NCBI GenBank assembly: GCA_030849085.1
Contig: JASAOM010001106.1
Coordinates: 186,001-250,000 of the forward strand
DNA: 64,000 nt
Origin: Borovskyia barvae
Taxonomy: Eukaryota > Euglenozoa > Kinetoplastea > Trypanosomatida > Trypanosomatidae
Reading direction: 5' to 3'
In this document: positions 36,145 to 48,706 of the stretch, in pieces
Position numbering within the stretch: position 1 is the stretch's first letter
Layout: every line of letters starts with the position of its first letter
The notes under the pieces: model-generated
Told to the model about the DNA's origin: nothing
Databases searched by the model: none
The model's input: the letters and a program-made list of their open reading frames with translations, nothing else
Position numbers and translations under genes: made by a program

Positions 36145-38447
36145 AGAGGGAGAGGAAGGCACACTGTATTGGTGGAGCTGAAACGGAAAGAAAAATATGC
36201 ATCTCTCCAAAGGTGCGATGAAGCGTTGGCACGCAACACTTCTCGCGCGATGGAGAAGTGAGTGTACGAGGCCAGGGAAGGGACGAGGAAGGTTGTGGGG
36301 TTCGGAAAAGTCCTTTTCTGACTCTACAGAGGTCGAGCGAAGGTTCGGAAGGGTACGATAGGATGGATGGGTGGCTGAGGCGAATGCGCTGGTGGTCCTT
36401 CTACTGTGTTTCCCTCGTACTTCCTGTGCCCTATTCTCTTTCATACACCTGCATAATCTCATTTTTTTTTATCCGAGGGGGGGGGGGCGGGGGGACGGGC
36501 GATACGGCTGCGCATTTCTTCTCCACGCCTCCTCCGGTGTTCTGCCCTCCCCCCTTCTCTTTTTTTTCGCCCCCTCCGAGGATGACCGCTGGGTTCGCAA
36601 AGGAAGAATCGGCACCCCCTTTGTTCAGTGGAGTAGACGCGAAGTGCAGGAAGCGGGGGTTACCGGCGGGCATACCGCGCTGGTGTCGCTCCTCCCCCTC
36701 CCGGCCGGACAACGTTGATGATGCTCTCACAGCGATGTCGAACAGAAGAATAAAAGAGGAGGGTAAAGCGGAACTCTCTGGAAATGTGCGAGATGAAACT
36801 CCGAGGATCACGCTTGCGCGACTAGCGACGGAAAATGAAAGAGGTGAAGGTCGGACGGCGAAGAGGATCGGCAGAGGGAAATAGGGAGTTGAAGCGAGGA
36901 ACCCTTTGAGCGACCTACGCCGTAGCGAAGTGCCCGCGTAAGCCATCGAACACACTCTCTATTTTTATTTTGTGCTTTCATTCCCACTTTGACGAGGCCG
37001 GCCTATTTCGTCATCCGTGTGTTTTCTCTTCATCTTCGCTCACTTCTCTCGCCTTCTGTTCTGCACTCGCAATCCCTCAGCCAATCCCTTATGAGTTTTC
37101 TTGCTGAGTAGTAACGATCCTTGTTTACTGGTGTCTTTGCTCTTCTTTTCTGTTGCTGGTAGGTGAAACATACTTTCCTTTTCCAAGGCTCGCCGTATCG
37201 ACCTCCTTCGCAATGTAGGTTGCAACGACTTTCCTTTTTTTTTCTCTCTCTTTCTTACTGTTGATCGTCGTAATCTCCATTTATCTTGATCTTATTTTCT
37301 TTGTTGTCTCTCTCCGTTCTTTAGGAAAAAAACAAACTTACATTATGGCGTCACTTTGCAAGTAAGAAGAGGCCCTACGTTTAATACGGGATTTAATTGG
37401 ACCAGCTGTTCTATTGACTTTCCCGATGGAAATCTTTTTTTTCTCCACCTTTCATCATCCACATTTCACAGGGCCCCCCTCTATTTTTTTTCTTTTCTTT
37501 TCGACACCAAAAACCATTCATGTATAGTTTTTCATATAGATACATATGGATGGAATTATAAAGAGTGTCGAACTTTTCCACTTCCGCAAGATGCTCAGGA
37601 TGGAGGAGAAATTCGGAGTAGCTTAAGGAGGCAGTTTTTAACTATAATGCTCGCCTTTTGTTCACTCCTTTTGCTTATGTTCTATGTCGAATACTCCTTT
37701 CCTTACTTGCCCCCCCCCCCCCCCACACACACACAAAAAAAAAAAAAAGATCATTGGACCTCTTGGAGGCAACGAAACTAAAGGCAAAAGATGGCATGTT
37801 CCGCATTTCATGCTCCCACGCATATAATTAAGTACGACAACCTCCGCTGTGGCTCTCCACGGACTTGGTCGAAAAGATCGAAATGAACAGAAAAATATCA
37901 AGGAAACGGAGAGGTTGTTAGGTGCATCATAAGGCTAAAACATCGCTCAAGAAAATGGAATGAGTGATAAAAAAAATCTGTAGTGGCTTCCTTTGTTGTT
38001 TTGCAAGTGTATGCTCTTTTTTTTCTTCTCTCTTTCTTTCTCTGTCTCTCTCTGCGAGTGCGTATATGTGTTTTCGCGCTACGTTCTTCTATCATTATTT
38101 CTTTCGTTTGCACATTTTGGCGGTCAAAATTTCGTGTTGTTGATTCTCATAAGGGAAGGGGAATGGAAAAACGTTCCTCTCTTTCTCTCTCTCTTCCTCT
38201 TTTTCTCTCTCTCGCTTTCTTTCTCCTTTTTTGTTTTTTTCGTGAGTCGTCTGAGTATGCTTCGCGTCCCCCGTTTTCCTTTGTTCTTCTCCCTCCCCTC
38301 CCCTCCCCTTCCCTTTCCTTATGTCTCTACCTCTGTGGCCCATATGCACGTTTTGGACAGGAGCGAATGCAGGAGAGGAGGGAGCAGGGGTAGTGGCGTG
38401 CGTCCAGCTAACCTCGCTGACGGCCCTTTTGCTTCTTTTGAGTTCTT

Positions 38448-38472
38448 TATATATATATATATATATATATAC
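38448..38472. repeat. (TA)n microsatellite
   Basis: About twelve TA units, 1 kb upstream of TAT3. Confidence 0.9.
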
Positions 38473-39260
38473 ATATACCTGTAGAATTGGAGATTCCTGG
38501 TATGTAAGTGTAAGTCTATTAAGGCGACATGATAATGATGAACTCTTCTCTGTACACCGTCACATGTTGCGTTTGGGCAAAAAAAAGCAGGCGTTCCCTT
38601 CGACATATATACACGCATGTATGTGTGTACGTGCATATGGGAAGGGGAGTTAATCTGGTTTGATTTCCCAAAGCCTGGCGCGTGCGCAGGCCACATTTTA
38701 CGGGGTTCAACGACGTTCTCTTCCCTTCGTCGCGCCCAACCCTACTTCCCCTCTCCTCCTGATCTGCTTCGCAAGGATCAGCGAGTGCACAGACCTCCTC
38801 TCCTACGCCCCTCGGGATCCCTCTCGCTTGAGAGAAGTGGACTGCCCGCTTTCAAAAAATATATAATATAAACTTCATATCGGTCCAAGACCGCATCCGA
38901 TCCTTCACCTCCCCCCCACCCCGCGCCCTCGTCACTTTCTCTCCTTCTCTTTACCGTTCCATTCTTTTTTTTCATTTGGAAACTCGTGCTCCTCTTCTCT
39001 CTCGCGTACCCACCCATGAACAAATGAGCATTCACGTTCATAAACACACACACACAAACACATCACACGTTTATACCGTACTATTTGGCGCACTGTTTCT
39101 CCACGCTGTCGTGACGCCTCTGCTGTCTCAAACAAATCGCCTTCCCGACCTCCTTTCCTCCTCCATATGTATACTTAAATCTTGACGAATATGCTTCAGA
39201 CCCTTTCCCAGTCTTTCCTATTGCTGTGTGGTGTTCTCGACGTTTCAAAAAGTAGCCGAC

Positions 39261-39291
39261 TTTCTTCTCCCCCCCCCTTCCCTCCCGCCAG
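39261..39291 (+). promoter_or_regulatory. Polypyrimidine tract and trans-splice acceptor for TAT3
   Basis: A nearly pure C+T stretch ends in AG at 39290-39291, 155 bp upstream of the TAT3 ATG. Confidence 0.5.
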
Positions 39292-39446
39292 TTCTATTGT
39301 GTCTTCCTCCACTCTCCTATTTCGCCAACGAGCTCTTTTTTTTCAAATTTCTACGGCTCACGCGCTCGTTTTTCGCCCCTTTCTGTTGTGTCTCTCCATA
39401 CGGTTAAGATATATATCTATATAGATAGATAGATCTGTACTTCAAG

Positions 39447-40691
39447 ATGAGCAGCACCACTGAATTCCCTACGGTGCGTGCGTCACAGCATGCCCTTCAC
39501 ACCCTGCAGCCCCTGACGCAGTTGACCGATAACATGAAGCCGTCCCACAGCACCAAGCCCGTGTTGAAGCTCTCCATGGGTGATCCCACGGTCGATGGCA
39601 ACCTGGTGGCGCCGCCGGTGCTGGTGGATGCACTTGTGGAGGTGGTGAAGTCGTGCAAGTTTAACGGCTACCCGCCTGTGTCCGGTTATGACGAGACTCG
39701 CCAAACCGTTGCCACGTACTGGACAAAGTTTTGTGCGACACCTGAGCGCAAAGCCCAAATTAAATGGAATAACACCATCCTGACGTCTGGAGGATCTCAT
39801 GCGATTGTGCTTGGCATCAGCGCGCTGTGCAACCCTGGGGACAACCTGCTGGTGTGCGCCCCAGCATTCCCGCACTACAAGACAGTGTGCGACAGCTACC
39901 GAATCGAGTGCCGCTACTTCCCCTTGAATTCCGCAAAGAACTGGGAGGCGGACTTGGCGGCAGCGGCAGAAATGGTGGATGCCAAGACGCGTGGCCTGGT
40001 CATCGTAAACCCTTCCAACCCCTGCGGCAGCAACTATAGGCGGTCCCACGTGGAGGAGATCGTGCGTTTCTGCGAGGCGCACCGACTTCCCCTCATCAGC
40101 GATGAAATTTATGCAGAAATGGTGTTCAAGGGTCAAACCTTCACGTCGGTCGCTGACTTCGACTCCGACGTTCCACGCCTCGTGTTGGGCGGGACGGCCA
40201 AACATATCGTTACACCCGGCTGGCGCATCGGATGGCTCATCTTGGTGGATCGCAAGGGAGTGGCGAGTGAGTGGATGAATGGCATGGATCGTGTGGCGCA
40301 GCTGCTCACCGGCTCTAACTCGATTTGTCAAATGGCGGTCACGCGCACACTGACGAAGATTCCTCAAGAATATCTGGACGACATCAACGCCCAGCTGGAG
40401 GCCGGGGCGAGGGTGTACAATCGCCTGACCGAACACGACATCGGCATTTCCTTCGACATTCCGCGCGCGGCCATGTTCGTGATGCTGAGGGTGGACTTCG
40501 ACTTCTACAAGGACATCCACTCCGACATGGAGTTCTATGAGAAGCTACTGGACGAGGAGAACGTGCAAGTGCTGCCTGGTGAGATCTTCGGCGTTGAGGG
40601 CTTCGTGCGTGCGACGACGTCGCGGCCGCCGGAGGTGCTCAATGAGGCCATCGATCGTATCATTGAGTTCTGTGAGCGCCACAAGAAGTAA
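39447..40691 (+). CDS. TAT: Tyrosine aminotransferase paralogue 3 (TAT3)
   Basis: A 414-residue TAT, close to the usual family length of about 415. Landmarks: SMGDPTVDGN at 43-52, NPSNPCGSN at 188-196, Asp219 in SDEIYAEM, Schiff-base Lys252 in GGTAKHIVTPGWRIGW and Arg388 in GFVRATTSRP. It is the closest relative of TAT2 and shares an identical 3' end with it from position 40377 onward. It lacks the N-terminal extension of TAT2. Third-position G+C over codons 2-41 is about 32 of 40 by hand count. With no targeting signal at either end it is expected to be cytosolic. Confidence 0.95.
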   Translation: MSSTTEFPTVRASQHALHTLQPLTQLTDNMKPSHSTKPVLKLSMGDPTVDGNLVAPPVLVDALVEVVKSCKFNGYPPVSGYDETRQTVATYWTKFCATPERKAQIKWNNTILTSGGSHAIVLGISALCNPGDNLLVCAPAFPHYKTVCDSYRIECRYFPLNSAKNWEADLAAAAEMVDAKTRGLVIVNPSNPCGSNYRRSHVEEIVRFCEAHRLPLISDEIYAEMVFKGQTFTSVADFDSDVPRLVLGGTAKHIVTPGWRIGWLILVDRKGVASEWMNGMDRVAQLLTGSNSICQMAVTRTLTKIPQEYLDDINAQLEAGARVYNRLTEHDIGISFDIPRAAMFVMLRVDFDFYKDIHSDMEFYEKLLDEENVQVLPGEIFGVEGFVRATTSRPPEVLNEAIDRIIEFCERHKK

Positions 40692-40699
40692 AAACCACA
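40377..40699 (+). repeat. Gene-conversion tract, TAT3 copy
   Basis: Identical to 35822-36144 over 323 bp, covering the last 105 codons and the start of the 3' UTR. The offset is a constant 4555 bp, with no insertion or deletion. Confidence 0.95.
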
Positions 40700-43600
40700 C
40701 GAGGGAGAGGAGGGCGAAATAGCAGTCTCGGGCGCTGCGCGAGCTGGAATGTGATGAGGAGGAAACGGAAAAAGAAATACATTGTCGTCGTTGGGCGAAC
40801 AGTCCTGACAGTCCTAAAGCCTGCCTTTTGAACATTCCTTTTTTCTCTGCAAACGACGTGTGCATATTACTGCTGCCTTTGCTCGTCCTTTTTTTTATTC
40901 AAGAGACCTGTTCGCTTAGAGCGATGTGTGTGTATGTGGGTGCGTAACTCCCACCATCACTCGTGCGGCAGCCTCTGTTGGCTTTCCTTCGTTTTTCCGT
41001 AGTCGTGCCCCGATCTTCCCTTTGGCATATTGAGTGGCTTCAATTCTCCGCTCATGGTCCGGTCTCCTTCGCTGTTGCACGGGAGCGGAAGTTACAGTGG
41101 GAGCGGCTGCCGTGGCGGTGCAGAAAACCGGGCAAGTGAGAGTGATTCTTTTTTTTTCAATCTCTCTGTGTCTGTTGGTGTGGTGAGGGACTGGATGCAC
41201 GGTCGATGGTATTCTGTGCCTGTCAGCAGCTTCGTTGTCCTTCGGGTAAGCCCAACGTGTGCCACAATGATCTCACTCTTCCCCAAGTCTATCGCATTTT
41301 GATCGCGCATTCGCTCACGCACCCCCCCTCCTCCCCTCTTCTCGCCTTCGCGCTTCTCTCACTGCCTAAAAGAGAGTACCTTTTCCTTCCCTTCTGTTCC
41401 TCCTCCCATATTTATAAATACTAGACAGTCTAGCCCTCAGCGATGTGGCTCTACCTGGAATAGGGTTCGGTGGTGGCAGTGCTGTGGTAATGAGAGTCGT
41501 GGGTCCTTGCCCTGTGGAACGTTCCCTACGCCAGTGGCCCTCTATTCGTGTCTTCTTGTAATTGATTTTTTTCCTTTCCCTTTTTTTCCTGCATCTTCAC
41601 ACGAAGACGACCAGACCGATAAGTATAAATAAATATTTATATTTATTTCCCAACTTCTCCCCCAATGGCTACTTCTCAGAAGCGCCTCGTGTGTATGCGC
41701 ACACCGCTTTCCAAATCTTTTTTTTTACGTTCGATCGTGCTTCTCCCTTCTCGTCTGTATCCGGTTGTCTTTGCCTCCCTTTTCCTTCTTTCCTTTATTC
41801 CGGTGTCATTGCGGGTTCTCAATGACTTACTTTGGTGTTGGGTGACAGTCGCCTTGTTGTTTTCGTTTTATTTTGCGCCATGCAGTAGGCGTGGGGACGC
41901 GCACCCACTCCTTAGCGCGGGACGAGCACGCTCTTCCCGATACCTCTCCTCCGAGGAACCGCCGACTCCTTTTGCTGAACGACACGTTTGGCTCAAACGC
42001 TATGGAGGTGGAAAAGCACAGTTCTGAAGCGTATCTTCTATTTTCCCTTCACGATTTGATTTTCTTTCTCGCTCTTCCTTTCTTATGATGGTCAGCAATG
42101 AGGGACGCATTTTGTTTTTCTCCTCTAACCGCTGCCAGCGTATGTGGGGGGTGGGGGGTGCACACGCTGGCGGGGAAGGGCGCAAGAATAAAAAGACTTT
42201 CGTTTCTTATGCGTACGTTAACCCCCCCTTCCTCTCCTTCGTTCCCTTTATCGGTTATCGAATGTTTTTTATTATATATACCCCCACATTTATTTGTCTG
42301 TCTATTCCCCGGTATTCTCGATCCTGCCACTCCTCCGGGAGGAACGGCGTTCCACTTTTGTTATTTGTGGTTGTGGTGGCTGGTTTGGTCCTCGCTTCTT
42401 CTCTCCTTCTCCTTCGATTTGTACTGCGTGAATACTTCCTTGTTGTGGATGATTGCCTTGTTCCATTCACTCTTCTCCCAACCCCCTTCTCTTTAACCTC
42501 CCGGCTTTTTTCGCTCTGCTCTTTCCACTAACTCTCTCTATCCCCGCCTCTGCCTTTTCCGTTCTCACAAACGAAAGGGTTGACAGCGAGGAATAGCGAA
42601 GAAAGAAATCTCACGATAGTCTCATCCGCCTTTCGTCGAGCCTCGCCCCACCAGAGAGGAACCGCAGATGTGCGAAATGGTGCGACATGGACGGCGCTGA
42701 TGACTTTTCCTGCCTTTTGTATTGCCCCCGTCTCGGTACGGATGATGGGAGAGGGTCAGTGGAGGGTAGAGGAAGCGCACCCCTTTGTTGGATTGCCATG
42801 ACCCATCGAGTTGAGCTGTTTATGAGGGGGAGGGAGGACGCAGGGGGGAGCGACAATCACTCGTGCGCCAAGGAAAGGGTTTACCGCAGCACAGCGACAC
42901 GGATTGAGGGTGGGGTGGGGAATCGCGAATGGAGCGGGGAGATACACTGGCTGAGAAGATTTTCTCCCTCGCTGTTTCGCATTCTTTTTTTTTTCATTCC
43001 TTATTTTCGTATTTTGTGACTTCTTCTCCACGCTTTTCCGGCAAGGACCCGCCCTGGGTGAAGTTGTCGCTGCGGCCCGGAGGATATCCCAGAGGAACCT
43101 TCGCTCGTCGTCACCTGTGTGCATTCCGATGCATCTACACATTTAAACGCTTATGCACATGCACGGCTCTCTCGTTCGCGTCTTCTTCCGAGCTGCTTTC
43201 ATCTCCCGTGGTGGTGGGGGAGGAGGATGAGGAGGAGAGGCGGTGTTAGGGCCATGCGATCTAAGGGGTGAGGGAGTAAAGGTGTGGAGAGCGGCAGATA
43301 GTACGGAAGCATCTCTTGCATTGCCAAGGACCGCTGCTGCACATTTTTTCTCTCTGCTGTCACTAAGGGGGAGTTTAGGACAGAGTGGCAGAAGTGTAAC
43401 GCTTCTCTTTTTCCCGTGGGAGTCCAGCATAACGCGTACTCACAAAATTATCCCTCTCCTCTCTTTGTTTAAGAAAAAAAGTGAAAGACTAGCGACGAGC
43501 AGAGCTCGCTGATGGAAAAAAAGGAAAGATGATAGGGAAGGCGACGACAGCAACCATCAAAAAACAAAACCCCACACGTCTACTTCGGCTGATGTTCTTC

Positions 43601-45110
43601 GAGAGGAGAAGAATGAAGGGGGAGAAGTGTTTGTGTGTGTGGCCTCTTCTACGCTCTGCCCTCTTCACTTTTCCCGTCGATGCGTGCGCGTGTATTTGTA
43701 GAAAAAGGGCCTTCTGACTATTCTCGATCCCCCCTTTTTCTGTTTTTTCTTCGTGCTGACGTCGGTTTGCGTGCAAAAGACTTTATCTCTCTGACTTACC
43801 CGAACAGAATGCAACGAGGGTTTGGGAGGAGGGGGATTGGGTGAAGGGAGCCGTGCAGTCGGGGAAGAGGAGGGGGGGGGGGAAATTAAACTCCATCTAA
43901 GCCCTTGCTTCCTTTGTTCTCCTCATGGTGATTCTTTTCCTTGAACGCCTTGCTTCTCCCGCCCCCTCCCTCTCTTTTTCTCTCTCGAGTAAGCAAAGTG
44001 CTTCGTTGCCATACAGATGCGTGAGCGGAAATATAGTGCAAATTAAATCCATTTACGTAGAGGGAAAAGGAAGGAAAAAAAGGTTCCCCACTTCTCCCAC
44101 ATCAAAATGAAAGCGACTGGGGACAGTTTCACCGAACGAGAGAGAAGAAATGTTGAGGTTTACGATCTTTTTTCTAAAGAGGGGATGCGCATCTCTTTTT
44201 CTGATAATGCAAATGCTGATTCTTTGTAACGTGGTGTCACTGGGTTTTTTTCCGCATGATTTCTCCTTTTTTCTCGCGTTGAGGGTACTGTTGCCGGATC
44301 CGTTGCCCAGTGAACTTCAGCCTATATATATATATATATATGTCTGCCCGAACTATCGATTCCCTTTCTGTCTCCAGGAAAGTCTTTTCTTTCTTTCTTT
44401 CTTTCTTTTAGCTCATTCACGGCGAGGCTGGCAAACTCCATTACGATGCAGAGGTACGTGCGAAAGGTTTACGAAATAGGCAAAAAAAATAAGAGGGCGT
44501 GGTGGACGCAGTAACACTAACCACTGTTTGTATCGAGGATCAGTGATTAGGAGTTCGAAAAAAAAAGCAGAAGGAATTTGATTCCACAAGTCAGAGAAAA
44601 CTTCGAAGTTCTTTTCTCCTCTTTCACACCGCCCCTAACCCTATTTTTTCGCGATGCCTCTCCCTACCAGGCAGAGGCCGAAGCCGAGGTGAAAAAAAAA
44701 GAAATACATCCCCCCTAAGATGGCAAGTTGCACAGGAGCGGCCATCGAAGCTTCCTATTTTTCTACCCACAGGGCCCTGTGGATCATGTACAAGCATCGA
44801 GGGGAGAGTCGAGAACTTGACGCATTGCTCTTTACAGATGTGTTCCCGGCGATGCGGGTGGCTGCTTTGTTAGAAAAAGCTCCTCTGGCATCGCCCCGCA
44901 CAAGTTTTCCTCTTTGCCAACTTGGACACGTAACCCTAGCAACATCCGAATCAAGAGTTTCATCCCCCCCCCCCCCCTCACTCCCACCCTACCCATATCA
45001 CCGCTAACGTTCTCTCTCGATAATGATGACCATCGAATGAACTCTTTCTCGCTCCCTATCTCTCACTGCTTATTTACTTTCCTTTCTTTTACTTATCTCT
45101 CTATATCGTA
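40692..45110. other. Gene-free simple-sequence DNA downstream of TAT3
   Basis: 4.4 kb of the same C+T-rich, simple-sequence texture as the rest of the spacers, with a (TA)n run at 44323-44340 and a (TTTC)n run at about 44388-44410. No gene was recognised. A 95-codon ATG frame at 44720-45007 is compositionally acceptable for its first 70 codons but has no motif. Confidence 0.55.
44323..44340. repeat. (TA)n microsatellite
   Basis: Nine TA units in the TAT3 to TAT4 spacer. Confidence 0.85.
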
Positions 45111-47989
45111 ACACCCTGATGATACCGGCCACCTCAGCGTGGTATCAGGGCCTAGTACTCACGATGCGGGGAAGCCAAGCGCCTGCATCTTATAAGCAGA
45201 GGTTAGGATGCAAGACTTGGTGCGGCAATCAGGTCCTTGCTGGCGTTCCACTGAAGCGACCTGCAGCGAGACATACGGTTGAACCAGCTTACCAGGACCC
45301 ATGCAAGCGGGTCGACATTTGTACATTTTTTTAAAATCCTCAGCTTACCAACTTTCTACTGGAGTTCCTTAGGCACGTTCCGGGTCGGCCACCCTCCTCG
45401 GCTGGCAAGCATACATCTCCCCATTCCAATACGCCTGACGGTCGTGACCCACCTGTAGCTCCGGCTGCTCATTTACTTTATCCTCTTCTTTTCTGTCTCG
45501 ACGAGATTTCCTGGACCGAAGGCGTCGCAGAGAAGAGGTGGAGGAGGATTTGAACCCCTCTGCTCGACGCATCGTACACAATCACGGTGGACGGTTTGAG
45601 CTCATCGATCAGGATTTCGCCGCACGGTCTGAAGTAACAACTGTTCCGTAGGCATAAAAGCGCGGGTGCATGAGTAGAGACCCGGTCCGCTAAACTACAC
45701 GCGGAAAAAAATCTACATCTTCACTCATGCGCACCATGCTGCTAAGGATAATGCGGAACATCCGCTCCAATCGGCTGGGCACGTCCCTGTAGATTAGGTG
45801 GGCGGAGACTGAGCGCGTTCCTCTGTGCCCACGACATCACGTACGCAAGAGAAGTGTTTCATCCGTGATTGTAAGATAGAGCACACCGCCCTGAGCGGCC
45901 GCGGTACCTTACTGTTCGCAGGGAAAGATTAGGAAAGCTCTTCCCTCTCTCGTTCCGGCTGCCAGTGTCTCCTAGAGTGAAGAGTTGCGCAGTTCGGACC
46001 GTCTACTCATAGTGAAACGGTGTCGGACTAGCGAATTCCGTAAAGAATCGCTCTCCGTACCGGCTCGAGCCTCGAGATGTAAGACGGGTGTCCTACCGTG
46101 CATACATCGTAGAGGCTCGTGACTGACGCCACCCGTAACGCACGACCTGAGAGGAATGTGCTGCAACACCCCAGCTTTACCTGATACGCTTGCCTCCACA
46201 TCCACTGCCGCAAAGCGTCGCGAAAGACTTCTGTCACTTTCAGAGGCCATGCCTTATAGCCACACAAAAGAAGCGGGAGGAGGAGGGGGTGTCACGCTCT
46301 GCACCAAATGAGGGCCCCTTTCAGTGGGTGGAGGTGTACAGCGACGCTCACTGAACGTGAGAAGGCCCTCTAGCAAGTCACTCGTGATTCACAAAAGCTG
46401 TAATTACCTTGCCAACATATTTCACGTGGTGCTACGGGAGGAGGTGCGTCGAAAGGCGGATCACACGATGCGAAAGCCCTCGACTTCACAGACTCGTGAT
46501 CCCCCCCCTCTCCACGATTGAAATCCTTCATATTCTTCACCTTTACTCCCCCTCCACCCTGCGGATGATTAGCTCCACCATTCTGTCAAGAGGACCGACC
46601 TCTCACAAAGAGAGCGCAGGCCAACTCGCTCTTCTCTCCATATGAGGGAAGTCTAGAGAGACTTCTGGGCATACCTCTGCATGCTCCCCTCCCCCCGTAC
46701 CTCGCACCGGTCACTTCTCCTTGTTCGCTGCCTGGAAAACGCGAGGTGGTGCCTCAACAGGTTCAGAATCGATCTGGTCCCATCCCGCGATGAGACTTGC
46801 GCCTAGCTTTTAAAGGACGTGCCAGGCATGAGAAGGCGATATTTAGTCCGCATTTTCCATAGCGGCCGAGCCGCAGATAAGGGACCTGAGGATTGAAACG
46901 GGGAGGGTAACGGCATCCCTTTCACCGCAGAAACCTGCAATCTTCACCTGCATTTCATCACCCTGTAGCCCTCTCTGGCAACTTGCGCGTACGCTCCTGG
47001 GGCTCACGACCGCACGAATCAGGAGAGAAGTTTTTGGAGGCCAGCTTTTCGTCCCATGAAATGGGCATCTCTTTCCTCCGATCCACCCTTGACCCCTTCG
47101 ACCTTCTCCATGCTGCCTCAGCCACCGCCGAAACTCCTCATCGGTGCCTTCTCATTGCCGTCGCCTTGCTCCGTCCGGTATACAATGATCCGCCTCTCAG
47201 TTTTCTTGTAGTGAAGACCCCCCGTACCTCACGCGGTGAAGCGTAAAACTTTTAGGCCATCATCGAGGCCAAGACCATATTTCTAAAAAGAACCTCTCAC
47301 GTAGCGCAACACTCCCCTGCGTGTCATTTCCTTGGGGTTCGGTAGTGGGACTGGCATTTTGAAGCATCCTCGAAGATTCCTTCCGTGCTGCGTCAAACAC
47401 GAAACAAGGTGGGTTACGCGGTCTTCGCAGATGGCCGCATCACCCTCTTCTTCTCAATGAGAAGAGTAGGTAGCCGGGCATGGAAGTGGCAGGCATGAGA
47501 CATCTTGCAAAGCGTGATCGAGAGGCACCGCTGGAATCTCTGTGCGTTCCCGAAAACTTCCCGAAGTGCTCCTTTAGGAGCTCACGTGCGCTGCTTGATA
47601 GTGAAATGACCGAAGGGAATGAAAGCAACGGAAGCCGGTGCCCCACACTTCTGGCCCGTACCTGTAACCGCTTAGGCCAGAGGAATGAACATATCTGCAT
47701 TCTGTGCTCCACAAGCTTGGCTTCTTCACCCCCCCCTGCGGAAACATTAACCGCCGCACCACAATAGCATTCCTCTCCGCACCACCACGATCTTCATCGT
47801 CCGATAAGTTTATAGAGCCTCCGCGATAGCTACTCCGTTCTCGATCAAGGACGAGAGAGCACCAGGGGCCTCACTTCGGATACATTATCCCCATGATAAT
47901 CCCACAAACTAAATCAAATTATGATGAGCATCGGACGAAACAAGAGCCAGCGTGCACCTCGACCACAGAGATCAGAAAAAAACATCCCC

Positions 47990-48078
47990 CCCTTCTCCTT
48001 CCCCCCACTCCCGCTCCCACTTCCCATCTCCATTCCAAACTGCACACTATCGTATGCGTGGACCCTGCCACGCATGTG
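47990..48078 (+). repeat. 89-bp direct repeat, left copy, flanking TAT4
   Basis: Matches 51206-51294 at 86 of 89 positions. It ends in a hairpin-capable segment: a 7-bp stem TGCGTGG/CCACGCA around a 6-base loop at about 48055-48074. The right copy keeps the same stem. Confidence 0.9.
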
Positions 48079-48367
48079 TGCCGCGAAGGTTTTGGAGACT
48101 CCCCCCCCCTGTCGCGGAAGCATGAGAGGGCAAGCCCTGAATAATCGCCGTCGACTCATCCAGGCTCCGCTGCGGAGAGTCTCCCAGGCTACTGTGCAGT
48201 GTCCCCTGGCGCTCCTGTCCCCCCCCCCCCCCCAGGCCGCGTGGTATTGCCGAGGGGTATACCGTGGCGACGCGCCCGGCTCCCCAACTTACAACTTGCT
48301 TCATGAGCCCCCTGACAAACTTCCAGCCTCTCTCCTCCCATCCCAGAAAAGAACTCCTCCACCATCA

Positions 48368-48383
48368 NNNNNNNNNNNNNNNN
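48368..48383. other. Assembly gap (16 N)
   Basis: Sixteen undetermined bases. The real length is unknown, so the distance from the left repeat to TAT4 is not reliable. Confidence 0.99.
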
Positions 48384-48706
48384 AAGGCCTCACGCAGCCA
48401 GCATCCGCCCATCTGTTCGCGCAGCTTTAGATCCTTTTTGTGTGTTTCGCAGAGAATCGCCCGGTCGCCGGTGCTGCACAGCGTAGATCGACGAGTTTCC
48501 ACGGCCCTCTTCAAGACGTCCCGCACGCGCGCGTTGCAGGTGATTGAAGCGCACAGATCCAGATTTTTTCGTAGCTGCCGCGACAGGAGCTTGATTTGCT
48601 AGGCGCTGTTCTTGTGCAAGTGCTTATTCGCAGGGATCGAGCCCGTCTTTGCACGGCACGCGAGATATCAAAAAAAAACCTTCCCCTCCTCGTGTCTTCA
48701 ACGATC

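Larger units (their letters stand above)
36137..39446. other. Intergenic between TAT2 and TAT3
   Basis: 3.3 kb without a recognised gene. It includes a poly-G stretch at about 36477-36488, poly-C then poly-A at about 37711-37748, and a (TA)n run at 38448-38472. The last kilobase is C+T-rich. Confidence 0.55.
45111..48600. other. Compositionally distinct, non-repetitive, ORF-poor block
   Basis: Here the simple repeats and long pyrimidine tracts vanish, and until about 47950 the sequence is complex and strand-balanced. No frame exceeds about 100 codons on either strand until the C-rich stretch just before the assembly gap. No gene, RNA or element family was recognised. It could be an old, decayed insertion or former coding DNA, a cluster of unrecognised non-coding RNAs, or mis-assembled sequence; the gap at its right end makes the last possible. 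Confidence 0.5.

Noticed and set aside
39483-40520. 345-codon minus-strand frame
   Set aside because: It lies entirely antisense to TAT3 and arises from that gene's GC-rich codons. It has no motif and no splice signal on the minus strand.
44632-44645. Telomere-like CCCTAACCCTA
   Set aside because: Only about two units are present, not a telomeric array, so this is expected by chance in C-rich DNA.
44720-45007. 95-codon ATG frame at the edge of the odd block
   Set aside because: The first 70 codons look compositionally acceptable, but the end is a poly-Pro reading of a C run and no motif or family was recognised.
45541-45620. Possible minus-strand tRNA gene
   Set aside because: A perfect B-box-like GGTTCAAATCC is present on the minus strand at about 45546-45556, but there is no A box at the right distance and no complementary acceptor arm. 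A separate A-box-like TAGTTTAGCGG near 45693-45703 is about 140 bp away, too far to pair with it.
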